Of a stretch of 64,000 bases of DNA, positions 9,895-19,995 are shown piece after piece; position 1 is the first letter of the stretch, and each line of letters starts with the position of its first letter. The notes below the pieces were generated by a model. That model did not search any database. It saw nothing but the letters and a program-made list of their open reading frames with translations, and was not told where the DNA came from. The translations under genes and the position numbers were made by a program. Source of the stretch: Chelatococcus caeni (GTDB taxonomy: Bacteria; Pseudomonadota; Alphaproteobacteria; Rhizobiales; Beijerinckiaceae). Location: the NCBI RefSeq assembly GCF_014196925.1, contig NZ_JACIEN010000001.1, positions 868,001 through 932,000 of the forward strand. Reading direction: 5' to 3'.

Positions 9895-10884
9895 ATGTCC
9901 ATCCATCGAGTCGTCCTGTCCGCCTGCGCGGGCCTTGCGGCGCTTGCCGCCGCCACCACCATGTCGAGCGCCGCGCTTGCGGCCAAGTATCAATTGAACA
10001 TCAACACGGCGCTGACGACGGACGACCCCATCTACAAGGGGCTCGAGCGCCTGCGCGACCGCATGAAGGAGCGCAGCAACGGCGAGTTCGAGATCCGCAT
10101 CTTCTCCGGCTCGCAGCTCGGCAAGGACGAGGACGTGCTGGAGCAGGCGCGCGCCGGCGCCAATGTCGCGGTCGTCGTCGACGGCGGCCGCCTCGCCGTC
10201 TTCGTGCCCGAGTTCGGCGTCCTCGGCGGCCCCTTCCTCGCCAGCGGCTACGACGGTGTGCGCAAGGTCGTGACCTCGCCGCTCTTCGACGCATGGGCGG
10301 AGAAGCTGCGCAAGGCCTCCGGCCACGAGGTGCTGTCCTTCAACTGGTGGCAGGGCGAGCGGCACCTGCTCACCAACAAGCCGGTGTCGAAGCCGGCGGA
10401 CCTCTCCGGTGTCCGCATGCGCACCCCCGGCGCGCCGGTGTGGATCGAGACCATCCGCGCGATGGGCGCGACGCCGACCCCCATGGCCTGGGCCGAGGTC
10501 TATCCTGCGCTGCAGCAGCAGGCCATCGACGCCGTGGAGGCGCAGACGCCGGCCGCCTACGGTGCCCGCCTCTACGAGGTCACCAAGCACATGACCAAGA
10601 CGGGCCACATCAATCTCATTACCGGCCTCGTCACCAGCGCCGGCTGGTTCGACAGCCTGCCCGCCGACATGCAGACCGCGCTGAAGGAAGAGGCCCTCGC
10701 CGCCGGCGACTTCGCCTCCCGCACGACCGAGGAGGCCATCGGCACCTACGAGAAGGACATGGCCGCCAAGGGCGTGACGATCACCGAGATCGACGTCACT
10801 CCCTTCCGCGAGGCGACGGCGGATGTCTACAGCAAGCTCGGCTATGCCGACCTGAAGAAGACCATCGACGAGATGCTCAAGTAA
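9895..10884 (+). CDS. dctP: TRAP transporter substrate-binding protein, DctP type
   Basis: 329 residues with a signal peptide (SACAGLAALAAATTMSSAAL, cleaved near ALA-AKY) and a DctP fold. Family marks are the IFSGSQLGKDEDVLEQ segment and VRMRTPGAPVW, whose Arg binds the substrate carboxylate. It captures an organic acid in the periplasm for DctQM. Because uxuA follows in the operon, the ligand is probably glucuronate or galacturonate (inferred). ATG at 9895 is preceded by GGGAGA at 9883-9888; a TTG six bases upstream is less likely. Confidence 0.92.
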   Translation: MSIHRVVLSACAGLAALAAATTMSSAALAAKYQLNINTALTTDDPIYKGLERLRDRMKERSNGEFEIRIFSGSQLGKDEDVLEQARAGANVAVVVDGGRLAVFVPEFGVLGGPFLASGYDGVRKVVTSPLFDAWAEKLRKASGHEVLSFNWWQGERHLLTNKPVSKPADLSGVRMRTPGAPVWIETIRAMGATPTPMAWAEVYPALQQQAIDAVEAQTPAAYGARLYEVTKHMTKTGHINLITGLVTSAGWFDSLPADMQTALKEEALAAGDFASRTTEEAIGTYEKDMAAKGVTITEIDVTPFREATADVYSKLGYADLKKTIDEMLK

Positions 10885-10917
10885 TCTCGTCGGGTAGCCT
10901 TACAGGTAAACTTGCCC

Positions 10918-10942
10918 GGGCCGCTGCTTTGCGCGGCGGCCC
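10918..10942 (+). terminator. Hairpin between dctP and dctQ, probable attenuator
   Basis: A 10-bp stem with one G-U pair (10918-10927 with 10933-10942) and a TTTGC loop in the 79-base gap after dctP. Such intra-operon hairpins often let the binding protein be made in excess over the permeases, by partial termination or by protecting the 3' end of the dctP mRNA. Confidence 0.55.
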
Positions 10943-10963
10943 GTTTCCATTCGGAGACGCTCC

Positions 10964-11494
10964 ATGCGCTTCTTGCTCGCGCTGGAGGATGCGCTCGCCA
11001 AGCTCCTGCTCGGCGCGATCGTCCTTCTCGTCTTTCTGGCGGCCATGGCCCGCACCGTCGGCCATCCGCTGATCTGGTCCGTGGACCTCGCCCAGCTCTT
11101 CTTCGTCTGGCTCGCCATGCTCGGGGCCAACAAGGCGCTGCGCATCAAGGCGCATGTCGGGGTCGATTTCTTCGTGCGCAAGCTGCCCGTCAGGCTGCGC
11201 CACGGCCTCGAGATCCTCTTGGGGCTCATGACGCTTGCCTTCCTCCTCACCATGGCCTGGCAGGGCGCGCGCCTGACGATGCTCAACCTCGAGCGCGTCT
11301 ATGGCGACAGCGGCATCTCCTACGGCTGGGTGACGGGCGCTGTGCCCGCCGGTTGCCTGCTGCTCGCCGTCACGCTCGCCGCCCATCTCGTGCGCAGCCT
11401 CATCGGCGCCTTCACCGGCGATTCCCTCCGCCCGACCCTCGTTTTCGCCCGGCCCGACGAGGACATGGCCGGCGCCAGCCACGCCGCGGAGTGA
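10964..11494 (+). CDS. dctQ: TRAP transporter small permease, DctQ type
   Basis: 176 residues with four hydrophobic segments (LLLGAIVLLVFLAAMA; a second around AQLFFVWLAMLGANKALRIK; LEILLGLMTLAFLLTMAW; and VPAGCLLLAVTLAAHLV). The FVWLAMLGANKALR motif in segment 2 is typical of DctQ. It partners DctM in the inner membrane. It sits seven bases before dctM in the same operon. Confidence 0.92.
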   Translation: MRFLLALEDALAKLLLGAIVLLVFLAAMARTVGHPLIWSVDLAQLFFVWLAMLGANKALRIKAHVGVDFFVRKLPVRLRHGLEILLGLMTLAFLLTMAWQGARLTMLNLERVYGDSGISYGWVTGAVPAGCLLLAVTLAAHLVRSLIGAFTGDSLRPTLVFARPDEDMAGASHAAE

Positions 11495-11500
11495 CAGGCG

Positions 11501-12778
11501 ATGCTGCTTCTCGGTGTGATCTTCTTCGTCCTGATGTTCGCCGGCCTGCCGATCGCCTTCGCCATCGGCATCGCGGGCTTCAGCTTCTTCCTCGGTGCCG
11601 GCTCGATCCCGGTGTCCATCGGCGTGCAGCAGGTGGCCACCGCCTCGCAGAGCTTCCCGCTGCTCGCGGTGCCCTTCTTCGTGCTTGCCGGCCACATGAT
11701 GAACCGGACCGGCATCACGACCCGGCTCATCGCCTGCTCCAACGTGCTCGTCTCGTGGATGGCTGGAGGCCTCGCCCAGGTCTGCATCGTGCTGTCGACC
11801 CTGATGGGCGGCGTCTCCGGCTCGGCCGTCGCCGATGCCGCCATGGAGGCGCGCATCCTCGGGCCGGACATGATTCGGCGCGGCTATTCGCGCGGCTTCA
11901 CCGGCGCGGTCATCGCCGTCGGCTCGCTGATCACGGCGACCATCCCGCCGAGCCTCGGCCTCATCCTCTACGGCTTCGTCGGCAACGTCTCCATCGGCAA
12001 GCTGTTCCTCGCCGGCGTCATCCCCGGCCTCGTCATGATGGCGGCGATGATGTTCACGGCCTGGCTCGTCGCCCGCAAGCGCGGCTACCAGGCGGAGGGC
12101 GCCGAACTGCCGACGGCGCGCGACGTGTGGCGGGCGATCCGCGACGCCAAATGGGCGCTGCTCTTCCCCGTCATCCTGCTCGTCGCCATTCGCGGCGGCA
12201 TCTTCACGGCCTCCGAGGTCGGGGCCTTCGCGGTGGTCTATGCCGTGCTCGTCGGCGTGCTGCTGCACCGGGAGCTGACCTGGTCGGGCCTCGTCGAGGC
12301 GCTCGGCGAGGCGGTGCTCGACGTCGGCGTCATCATGCTCATCATCCTGATGTCCGGCATGGTCGGCTACGCCATCATCTTCGAACAGGCGCCGCAGACG
12401 ATCGCCGCGGCGATGCTCGGGCTGACGCAGGAGCCGGTGCTCGTCATCCTGCTCATCCTCCTCTTCCTCTTCATCGCCGGGCTCTTCGTCGAATCGACCG
12501 TGCTCGTCCTGATGCTGACGCCGATCTTCGTGCCGCTCGTCACGCGGCTCGGGGTCGATCCCGTGCATTTCGGCATCCTGATGATGTCCGTCATCACGCT
12601 CGGCGGCATGACCCCGCCGGTGGGCGTCGCGATGTACACGGTCTGCGGCATCCTGCGCTGCCCGGTCGAGGAGTATTTCCGGGAATCGCTGCCGTTCCTC
12701 GCCGCGATCGTCCTCGTCATCCTGGCGCTCGCCCTGATGCCGGGCATCGTCCTGTTCCTCCCCAACATCGTCGGTTGA
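11501..12778 (+). CDS. dctM: TRAP transporter large permease, DctM type
   Basis: 425 residues and many transmembrane segments, the usual DctM size. Marks include MFAGLPIAFAIGIAGFSFF near the start, LMGGVSGSAVADAAMEARIL, ATIPPSLGLILYGF and the closing GGMTPPVGVAMYTVCGILRC. It is the Na+-coupled translocation subunit driven by DctP delivery. It is followed 11 bases later by uxuA, tying transport to catabolism. Confidence 0.94.
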   Translation: MLLLGVIFFVLMFAGLPIAFAIGIAGFSFFLGAGSIPVSIGVQQVATASQSFPLLAVPFFVLAGHMMNRTGITTRLIACSNVLVSWMAGGLAQVCIVLSTLMGGVSGSAVADAAMEARILGPDMIRRGYSRGFTGAVIAVGSLITATIPPSLGLILYGFVGNVSIGKLFLAGVIPGLVMMAAMMFTAWLVARKRGYQAEGAELPTARDVWRAIRDAKWALLFPVILLVAIRGGIFTASEVGAFAVVYAVLVGVLLHRELTWSGLVEALGEAVLDVGVIMLIILMSGMVGYAIIFEQAPQTIAAAMLGLTQEPVLVILLILLFLFIAGLFVESTVLVLMLTPIFVPLVTRLGVDPVHFGILMMSVITLGGMTPPVGVAMYTVCGILRCPVEEYFRESLPFLAAIVLVILALALMPGIVLFLPNIVG

Positions 12779-12789
12779 GGCTCCCTGAG

Positions 12790-13974
12790 ATGGAAGAAAC
12801 GTTCCGATGGTTCGGCCCCGCGGATGCGGTGCGGCTGAACGAGATCCGGCAGACGGGCGCGCGCGGCATCGTCACGGCGCTGCACGACATTCCCTACGGC
12901 GAGGTCTGGCCGCTCGAGGCGATCACGGAGCGCAAGCGCCTGATCGAGGCCGATCGGAGCCTCGGCCTGCGCTGGAGCGTCGTCGAGAGCCTGCCGGTGC
13001 ACGAGAACATCAAGCTCGGGGAGGGGGATCTTCGCCCGCTCTTCGACAACTACCGCACCTCGCTGCGCAACCTCGCCGCCGCGGGCGTCACCACCGTCTG
13101 CTACAACTTCATGCCGCTGCTCGACTGGATGCGGACGGACCTCGCCTATCCGCAGCCCGGCGGCGCGCTGGCGCTGCGCTTCGATGCCCATCTCCATGCG
13201 GCCTTCGACTGCTACATGCTGGAGCGGCCGGGCGCCGTGGCGGAGTTTTCGCCCGAGGTTCTGGCCCGGGCCAGGGCGTGGTTCGACGCATCGACCGGCG
13301 CCGACCGGCAGCGCCTGCTCGACACGATCATGGCCGGCCTGCCGGGCGCCTACACGCGCTACGACGTGCCGGGGCTCAGGACGGTGCTCGGGCGCTACGA
13401 CGGCTTCGGCGCCGCGGACCTGCGCGCCAACCTCAAGCGCTTCCTCGAGGAGGTGGTGCCGACGGCGGAGGAGGCGGGCGTGCGCCTGTGCGTGCATCCG
13501 GACGATCCGCCGCGCCCGCTCTTCGGCCTGCCGCGCATCGTCTCGAATGCGGAGGACCTCGCCTACATCGTCGAGGCCGTGCCTTCGCCGGCGAACGGCA
13601 TCACGCTGTGCACGGGCTCGCTCGGCGCCGGCGCCGGCAACGATCTTCCGGCGATCGCGCGCCGCTTCGCAGCGCACATCCATTTCGCCCATCTGCGCAA
13701 TGTGAAGCGCGACGCCGACGGCAGCTTCATGGAGAGCGAGCATCTCGACGGCGACGTCGACATGGTGGCCGTCATCGCGGCGCTGCATGCGGAAGAGCAG
13801 CGCCGCGCGCGGGAAGGGCGGGCGGATCGGCAGATCCCCATGCGGCCCGACCATGGCCAGGTGCTGCTCGACGACGGCAGCCGCAAGACGCATCCCGGCT
13901 ATCCGCTCGTCGGCCGGCTGCGCGGGCTCGCCGAGCTGCGCGGCGTGATGAAGGCGGTGGCCGCGCTCACCTGA
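12790..13974 (+). CDS. uxuA: Mannonate dehydratase
   Basis: 394 residues, the same length as the E. coli enzyme. It dehydrates D-mannonate to 2-keto-3-deoxygluconate in the hexuronate pathway. Family motifs include RWFGPADAVRL at the N-terminus, CVHPDDPPRPLFGLPRI, the metal-site LCTGSLGAGAGND, HIHFAHLRNVKR, SEHLDGDVDM and MRPDHGQVL. The reading frame is open far upstream through the permease genes, but ATG at 12790 matches the family start. No uronate isomerase or UxuB is in view; they may be elsewhere. Confidence 0.95.
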   Translation: MEETFRWFGPADAVRLNEIRQTGARGIVTALHDIPYGEVWPLEAITERKRLIEADRSLGLRWSVVESLPVHENIKLGEGDLRPLFDNYRTSLRNLAAAGVTTVCYNFMPLLDWMRTDLAYPQPGGALALRFDAHLHAAFDCYMLERPGAVAEFSPEVLARARAWFDASTGADRQRLLDTIMAGLPGAYTRYDVPGLRTVLGRYDGFGAADLRANLKRFLEEVVPTAEEAGVRLCVHPDDPPRPLFGLPRIVSNAEDLAYIVEAVPSPANGITLCTGSLGAGAGNDLPAIARRFAAHIHFAHLRNVKRDADGSFMESEHLDGDVDMVAVIAALHAEEQRRAREGRADRQIPMRPDHGQVLLDDGSRKTHPGYPLVGRLRGLAELRGVMKAVAALT

Positions 13975-14005
13975 GCGGGCTCAACCCACGCGCACCGGGT
14001 TCAGC

Positions 14006-14033
14006 ACGCGCCGGGGCGTCCGTCCCGGCGCGT
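14006..14033. terminator. Hairpin between convergent uxuA and oxyR
   Basis: A perfect 10-bp inverted repeat, ACGCGCCGGG (14006-14015) and CCCGGCGCGT (14024-14033), with an 8-nt loop in the 66-base gap between convergent genes. It is a likely bidirectional terminator. Confidence 0.55.
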
Positions 14034-14040
14034 TGCCGTT

Positions 14041-14973
14041 TCAGGCCGCCTCCCGCTCGCGCTGCTTGACGTCGGTGAGGATCTGGCCCGCCACCTGCCG
14101 GATGATGGCGGCGAGCGCCTCGAAATCCCGCCGGCGGGAGGAGTTGCGCCGCCAGGCGAGGCCGATGGTCCGATAGGGTTCCGGGTCGGCGAAGCGCACG
14201 AGCCGGATGCGGGCATCCTGCCCGACTTCCACCGGCACGGCGATCTCCGGCACGAGCGTCAGACCATAGCCGTTGGCGACGAGCTGCACGATCGTGGCAA
14301 GGCTGGAGGCGCCGAACTGCTGGCGCTGCGTCGTCCCCGACATGCCGCAGAAGGTCAGCGCCTGCTCGCGCAGGCAATGGCCCTCCTCGAGGAGGAGGAG
14401 ACGCTTGAGGTCGAGCGCCTCTGGCTGCGGCCGCTGGTGGGCCGGCATGTCCTCCGTCGCCGGCATGGCGAGCAGGAAATTGTCGTCGAACAGCGGCACG
14501 GCGTCGATATCCGGATGGTCGATCGGCAGCGACATCAGGACGACGTCCACCCGCCCGGCCACCAGCTCGTCGAGGAGCTGGGCCGTGAGCGTCTCGCGGA
14601 TGTTGAGCGACAGCGCGGGATAGGCCTCGGTGATCTCGGGCAGGATGCGCGGCAGGACATAGGGCGCGATCGAGGGAATGATGCCGAGCTGCAGCGGCCC
14701 GGACAGCACCTCCTGACGGGTGCGGGCATATTCCATGAGATCGCGCGCCGCCACGAGGATCTCCCGTGCGCGCCGGGCCACCTCGTGGCCCATTTCCGTC
14801 AGCTGGACGTCTCCCCTGCGCCGCTCGATGAGGACCGTGCCCAGCAGGGCCTCGAATTCCTGCATCTGCATCGACAGCGCCGGCTGGGTGACCGAGCATT
14901 CTTCCGCCGCGCGGCGGAAATGACGATGGCGGGATAGGGCCTCGAAATATCTGAGATGGCGCAGAGTGATCAT
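14041..14973 (-). CDS. oxyR: Hydrogen-peroxide sensor OxyR (LysR family)
   Basis: 310 residues with an N-terminal LysR helix-turn-helix (YFEALSRHRHFRRAAEEC, then TQPALSMQMQEFEALLG). The two redox cysteines are present at about residues 200 and 209 in EEGHCLREQALTFCGM, matching Cys199/Cys208 of E. coli OxyR, so disulfide activation by H2O2 is expected. It is divergent from the catalase gene across a 101-base spacer, the classic arrangement. No exact four-part ATAG/CTAT OxyR site was seen by eye in the spacer. Confidence 0.95.
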   Translation of the reverse strand: MITLRHLRYFEALSRHRHFRRAAEECSVTQPALSMQMQEFEALLGTVLIERRRGDVQLTEMGHEVARRAREILVAARDLMEYARTRQEVLSGPLQLGIIPSIAPYVLPRILPEITEAYPALSLNIRETLTAQLLDELVAGRVDVVLMSLPIDHPDIDAVPLFDDNFLLAMPATEDMPAHQRPQPEALDLKRLLLLEEGHCLREQALTFCGMSGTTQRQQFGASSLATIVQLVANGYGLTLVPEIAVPVEVGQDARIRLVRFADPEPYRTIGLAWRRNSSRRRDFEALAAIIRQVAGQILTDVKQREREAA

Positions 14974-15074
14974 GGCAATCAGTCTTTCTTATCAACTGGG
15001 TAAGGTAAAACAATTGGACCTGATACGGAACTATCCTCAATGTCGCATTTAGAAACGTGAAAAGGAGAGGTTCG

Positions 15075-16538
<1,464 letters not shown>

Positions 16539-16975
16539 GCCGTCCCCGCCCATGACCTTCCCCCTGCCGCGGGTGCGCCCGCATCCGCGGCAGGACGGCC
16601 TTGCGGCCCCCGTTCGCCATCCGGCGGTGTGCATGACGACCTCCTCCGTGGCGCCCGCAGACGAGCTGCGCGGCGTGCCGACGCGTTTGACGCACGAACG
16701 GCCCATTCGCTGCGGACGCAGGCAGATCCGGAAAACCTATCGCATTGCACAATCAGTGGTTTTCTGGCATTAGATATGCAACCATAGGTAATTAGAACCA
16801 GAAACGATCCCGGCTTGCAAGAGGGCATTGCGCCGGTGCCGCGCAGCGGCCGCCGGCCCTGCTTGCGCGGGGCTGGTGTCGGCAGCGCGGGGCCGGTCCC
16901 GCAAGGGATGAGCGCACTTGCATCACCCTGCGGCATGAAGCACTGTGCCGCCCTCGTTGCTGTCGAGACGCTGGC
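16539..16975. other. Intergenic region katA-nnrU
   Basis: 437 bases without a convincing gene. It starts with a possible katA terminator, a 10-bp stem at 16563-16572 and 16585-16594. The middle, about 16730-16800, is visibly AT-richer and may carry the promoter of the nnrU-panB pair. Short open frames here lack ribosome sites and family features. Confidence 0.6.
16563..16594 (+). terminator. katA terminator hairpin
   Basis: CCTGCCGCGG and CCGCGGCAGG form a perfect 10-bp stem with a 12-nt loop, 25 bases after the katA stop. There is no T-run, so function is inferred from position and strength. Confidence 0.45.
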
Positions 16976-17551
16976 ATGACCCTTCTGATCATCGGCCTTG
17001 CGATCTTTTTCGCTGCCCATGTCTTCACGATGTATCGCGGACCTCGCGCCGCCGCTGTCGCGAGGCTGGGCGAGGGGGGCTACAAGGCGCTCTATTCGCT
17101 CGCATCCCTGATCGGCCTCGTGCTGATCGTCTGGGGCTTCGGGCGCTATCGGGCCGAGGGCTACATTCCCCTGTGGGAGCCGCCGTTGTGGGGCCGGCAT
17201 CTGGCGCTGGCGCTGATGTGGCCCGTCTTCGTGCTGCTCGTCGCCGCCTATGCGCCCGGCGCGATCAAGCGCAAGGTCCGTCATCCCATGCTGGCGGCGG
17301 TGAAGATCTGGGCGCTCGCCCACCTTCTCGCCAACGGCGATCTCGGTTCCCTGCTCCTGTTCGGCTCCTTCCTCGCCTGGGCGGTTGCGGACCGCATCGC
17401 CGTCAAGCGCCGTCCCGGCAGCGACGCGGCCGTTCCGGCCGGCTCCCTCCGCAACGACGTGGTGGCGGTCGTCGCTGGTACTATCGTCTACGTTGCTTTT
17501 TTGTTCTGGCTGCATCCGCTATTGATCGGGGTACCGGTATTGCCGGCCTGA
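16976..17551 (+). CDS. NnrU-family membrane protein
   Basis: 191 residues with about five transmembrane helices. The N-terminal LLIIGLAIFFAAHVFTMYRG, the LYSLASLIGLVLIVWGFGRYR stretch and the MLAAVKIWALAHLLANGDLG motif are typical of NnrU. NnrU was named from nitrite/nitric-oxide reduction clusters, but many alphaproteobacterial copies lie away from such genes, as here. Some relatives act in carotenoid or cytochrome metabolism. It is 19 bases before panB and likely co-transcribed; that gives no clear functional link. Confidence 0.85.
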   Translation: MTLLIIGLAIFFAAHVFTMYRGPRAAAVARLGEGGYKALYSLASLIGLVLIVWGFGRYRAEGYIPLWEPPLWGRHLALALMWPVFVLLVAAYAPGAIKRKVRHPMLAAVKIWALAHLLANGDLGSLLLFGSFLAWAVADRIAVKRRPGSDAAVPAGSLRNDVVAVVAGTIVYVAFLFWLHPLLIGVPVLPA

Positions 17552-17570
17552 ACGGGGAAAGGAATAGAGC

Positions 17571-18443
17571 ATGTCGGTTGTTGGTGGCGTACGCCGGCTG
17601 ACGGCGCCGGACATTCGCGCGCGCAAGGGCGGTGCGCCAGTGGTCGGGCTCACCGCCTACCATGCCCCGGGAGCGCGCCTTGCCGACGAGCATTGCGACT
17701 TCCTCCTCGTGGGCGATTCCCTCGGCATGGTCCTCTACGGCTATGACACGACCGTGCCCGTGACGCTCGACATGATGATCGCGCACGGCGCCGCCGTGGT
17801 GCGCGCCTCCCGCCATGCCCTCGTCGTCGTCGATCTCCCCTTCGGCTCCTACGAGGAGGGGCCGCAGGCCGCCTTCCGCGCGGCCTCGCGCGTCATGAAG
17901 GAGACGGGCTGCGGCGCGGTGAAGCTCGAGGGCGGCTGCCATATGGCGGCCACCGTCGGCTATCTCGTCGAGCGCGGCATCCCCGTGATGGGGCACGTGG
18001 GCCTGACGCCGCAGTCCATCAACAGCTTCGGCTCCTTCCGCCCGCGCGGGCGCGACGACATCGAGAGCGAGGCGATCGCCGCCGATGGCGAGGCGGTCGT
18101 TTCGGCCGGCGCCTTCGCGCTGGTGGTGGAGGCGGTGCCGGTGCGCGTCGCGGCGGCCCTGACGCGCGCCATGCCCGTGCCGACCATCGGCATCGGCGCC
18201 TCGGTCGTCTGCGACGGGCAGATCCTCGTTGCGGAGGACATGCTCGGCCTCACGCCGCGGGTGCCGAAGTTCGTCCGGCGCTATGCGGAGGTCGGCGCCA
18301 TCGCCTCCGACGCCGTCGCCCGCTATGCGCGCGACGTCCGCAACCGCGCCTTCCCGGGTGTCGAGAACACCTATGCCGAACCCGGCTTCGAGGCGCCGGA
18401 GATCGATCTTCCCGACGACGAGCCGAGCGCGGCGGCGAAATAG
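17571..18443 (+). CDS. panB: 3-methyl-2-oxobutanoate hydroxymethyltransferase
   Basis: 290 residues. PanB transfers a hydroxymethyl group from methylenetetrahydrofolate to ketoisovalerate, the first committed step to pantothenate. Motifs seen are VGLTAYHAPGARLADEHCDF, VGDSLGMVLYGYDTT with the metal Asp, GAVKLEGG, VMGHVGLTPQS and the closing TIGIGAS. GGGAAAGGA lies just upstream of the ATG. No panC is adjacent. Confidence 0.96.
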   Translation: MSVVGGVRRLTAPDIRARKGGAPVVGLTAYHAPGARLADEHCDFLLVGDSLGMVLYGYDTTVPVTLDMMIAHGAAVVRASRHALVVVDLPFGSYEEGPQAAFRAASRVMKETGCGAVKLEGGCHMAATVGYLVERGIPVMGHVGLTPQSINSFGSFRPRGRDDIESEAIAADGEAVVSAGAFALVVEAVPVRVAAALTRAMPVPTIGIGASVVCDGQILVAEDMLGLTPRVPKFVRRYAEVGAIASDAVARYARDVRNRAFPGVENTYAEPGFEAPEIDLPDDEPSAAAK

Positions 18444-18453
18444 CGACCCGCAC

Positions 18454-18470
18454 GCGCGTCCAAGACGCGC
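18454..18470 (+). terminator. panB terminator hairpin
   Basis: GCGCGTC and GACGCGC with a CAA loop form a perfect 7-bp stem, 11 bases after the panB stop and ahead of the next gene's ribosome site. It is short and without a T-run. Confidence 0.4.
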
Positions 18471-18522
18471 CCGTACCCCACGGTCATCCTCGCGCGGACT
18501 GGCGAGAACGTGGGGGAGGCCG

Positions 18523-19155
18523 ATGATGCCGGATGCCTTGTCGTGGCCGGAGACCGGACACGCCCTCGTGCCGCTCGTGCTCGCGGCCGCCGCCGTCATG
18601 GGCAGCCCCGGCCCCTCGACGATCAGCGTCACCGCCGTTGGCGCGGCCTTCGGTTTTCGAAGGTCTCTCGGCTATGCGGCCGGCCTCGTGGTGGGTACGA
18701 CGGTCGTGCTCCTCGCCATCGCCCTCGGCATGGCGACGCTGCTCGGGGCCCTGCCGGGGGCTGCGCCGGTTCTTGCCGTGGCGGCCGGTCTCTACATCCT
18801 CTACCTGGCGTTCAGGATCGCCACGGCCCCGCCGCTGGACCGGCGGGGCGGCCAGGCGGGCGAAGCCGCCGCGCCGTCCTTCATCGGCGGCTTCCTCCTG
18901 GCGCTCGCCAATCCCAAGGCCTGGCTCGCGATCACCGCGGTCTTCACCGGTACGAGCGTCGTTCGCAGCGGCGGCTGGCTCGACGCAGCCGTGAAAATGG
19001 CCGTGCTGACGGCCATGATCGTCCTCATCCACGCCGCCTGGCTGCTGGCGGGCACCTTCCTGTCGCGCCTCCTGCGCGATCCGCTCTGGGCGCGGCTGAC
19101 CAATGTCGCACTCGCCCTGCTGCTCGTCGCCTCCCTGGCCGTGCCGCTGCTGTAA
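18523..19155 (+). CDS. LysE/RhtB-family exporter
   Basis: 210 residues with about six transmembrane helices. The N-terminal AAAVMGSPGPSTISVTAVGA carries the family's PGP motif, followed by GYAAGLVVGTTVVLLAIALG and FIGGFLLALANPKAWLAI with the conserved NPK. It exports amino acids or related metabolites across the inner membrane; the substrate is unknown. GGGGGAGG at 18512-18519 supports the ATG at 18523 (a second ATG follows directly). Confidence 0.9.
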   Translation: MMPDALSWPETGHALVPLVLAAAAVMGSPGPSTISVTAVGAAFGFRRSLGYAAGLVVGTTVVLLAIALGMATLLGALPGAAPVLAVAAGLYILYLAFRIATAPPLDRRGGQAGEAAAPSFIGGFLLALANPKAWLAITAVFTGTSVVRSGGWLDAAVKMAVLTAMIVLIHAAWLLAGTFLSRLLRDPLWARLTNVALALLLVASLAVPLL

Positions 19156-19161
19156 GGGCCG

Positions 19162-19983
19162 TCAGGGCACCGCGACGTCCCGGAAGCGCCGGCTCAGTTC
19201 ATGCAAGGCGCGGGACACCTCCGGCCCGCGCAGCGGCGGGCCATGGCCCGACAGCAGCGTCTCGGGATCGAGCTCCGCCAGGCGGCGGACAGATTGTTCG
19301 GCTGCGTCCCAGTCCGACGTGAAATAGCGCGGCGGGCCGTGCATCTCCGGCTCCTGCGTCATGACGTTGTAGGCCGCCTCCTGCGCCGTCGTGATGACGG
19401 CGTCGCCCGCGATGAGGATGCGCCGTGACGCATGCCACAGCGACACGTGCCCGGGCGTGTGGCCCGGCGTCGCGATCCAGGTCCAGCCCGGCATGTGTGG
19501 CACGGTGCCGTCGCCCGGCAGCGGCATCAGCCGGTTGGAGACGTCGATGGGCGATCGCGGGAAGAGGGGCGAGAGCAATGTCATCAGCCCGCCGCCGGCA
19601 TCCGCATCGGCGGGCGGATAGGCCTGCCGGCGGCTGAGGAAGGGGACCTCGGCCGGATGGGCGCAGACGGGCGCGTCCCACATCTCGGCCAGGTCCTCGA
19701 GCGCTCCGATATGGTCGAAATGCCCGTGGGTGAGGATGACGGCCGCCGGCCGCGTGCCTTCGCCGAAGCGTCTGGCCGCATGCCGCTCGATGGTGCCGCG
19801 CGCGCCAGCGATGCCGGCGTCGATCAGCACCCAGCCGCGGTCGCCGCAATCCGGCTGTCCATGGAAGACGACATTGACGATGGCGAGGCGCAGGATCGAC
19901 AGGTCCGGCGTGACCACGACCTCCTCGGTGGCGCCGGGGCTTGCGATCACCGCGTCCCGGTCTATCGCTATCTGCAGGGCCAT
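19162..19983 (-). CDS. MBL-fold metallo-hydrolase
   Basis: 273 residues of the metallo-beta-lactamase fold. The metal ligands are THGHFDHIG (HxHxDH), a His in TPGHTPGHVSLWH and an Asp in ILIAGDAVITT, with a final His in LLSGHGPPL. The layout matches general Zn hydrolases, including lactonase and glyoxalase-II-like enzymes; the substrate cannot be read. It is convergent with the LysE exporter and followed on the same strand by nothing related. Likely cytoplasmic, with no signal peptide. Confidence 0.88.
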   Translation of the reverse strand: MALQIAIDRDAVIASPGATEEVVVTPDLSILRLAIVNVVFHGQPDCGDRGWVLIDAGIAGARGTIERHAARRFGEGTRPAAVILTHGHFDHIGALEDLAEMWDAPVCAHPAEVPFLSRRQAYPPADADAGGGLMTLLSPLFPRSPIDVSNRLMPLPGDGTVPHMPGWTWIATPGHTPGHVSLWHASRRILIAGDAVITTAQEAAYNVMTQEPEMHGPPRYFTSDWDAAEQSVRRLAELDPETLLSGHGPPLRGPEVSRALHELSRRFRDVAVP

Positions 19984-19995
19984 GAGGCTTCCCGT

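Noticed and set aside
10912-13974. A 1020-codon open frame covering dctQ, dctM and uxuA
   Set aside because: Only the last 394 codons match a protein family (UxuA). The upstream part is an open out-of-frame stretch of GC-rich dctQM.
14974-15074. Consensus OxyR site in the oxyR-katA spacer
   Set aside because: No four-part ATAG-N7-CTAT pattern could be found by eye; only loose GATA/CTATC pieces occur, so no site is listed.
15057-15074. Upstream GTG start for katA
   Set aside because: It would place the start before the strong AAAGGAGAGG ribosome site that serves the ATG at 15075.
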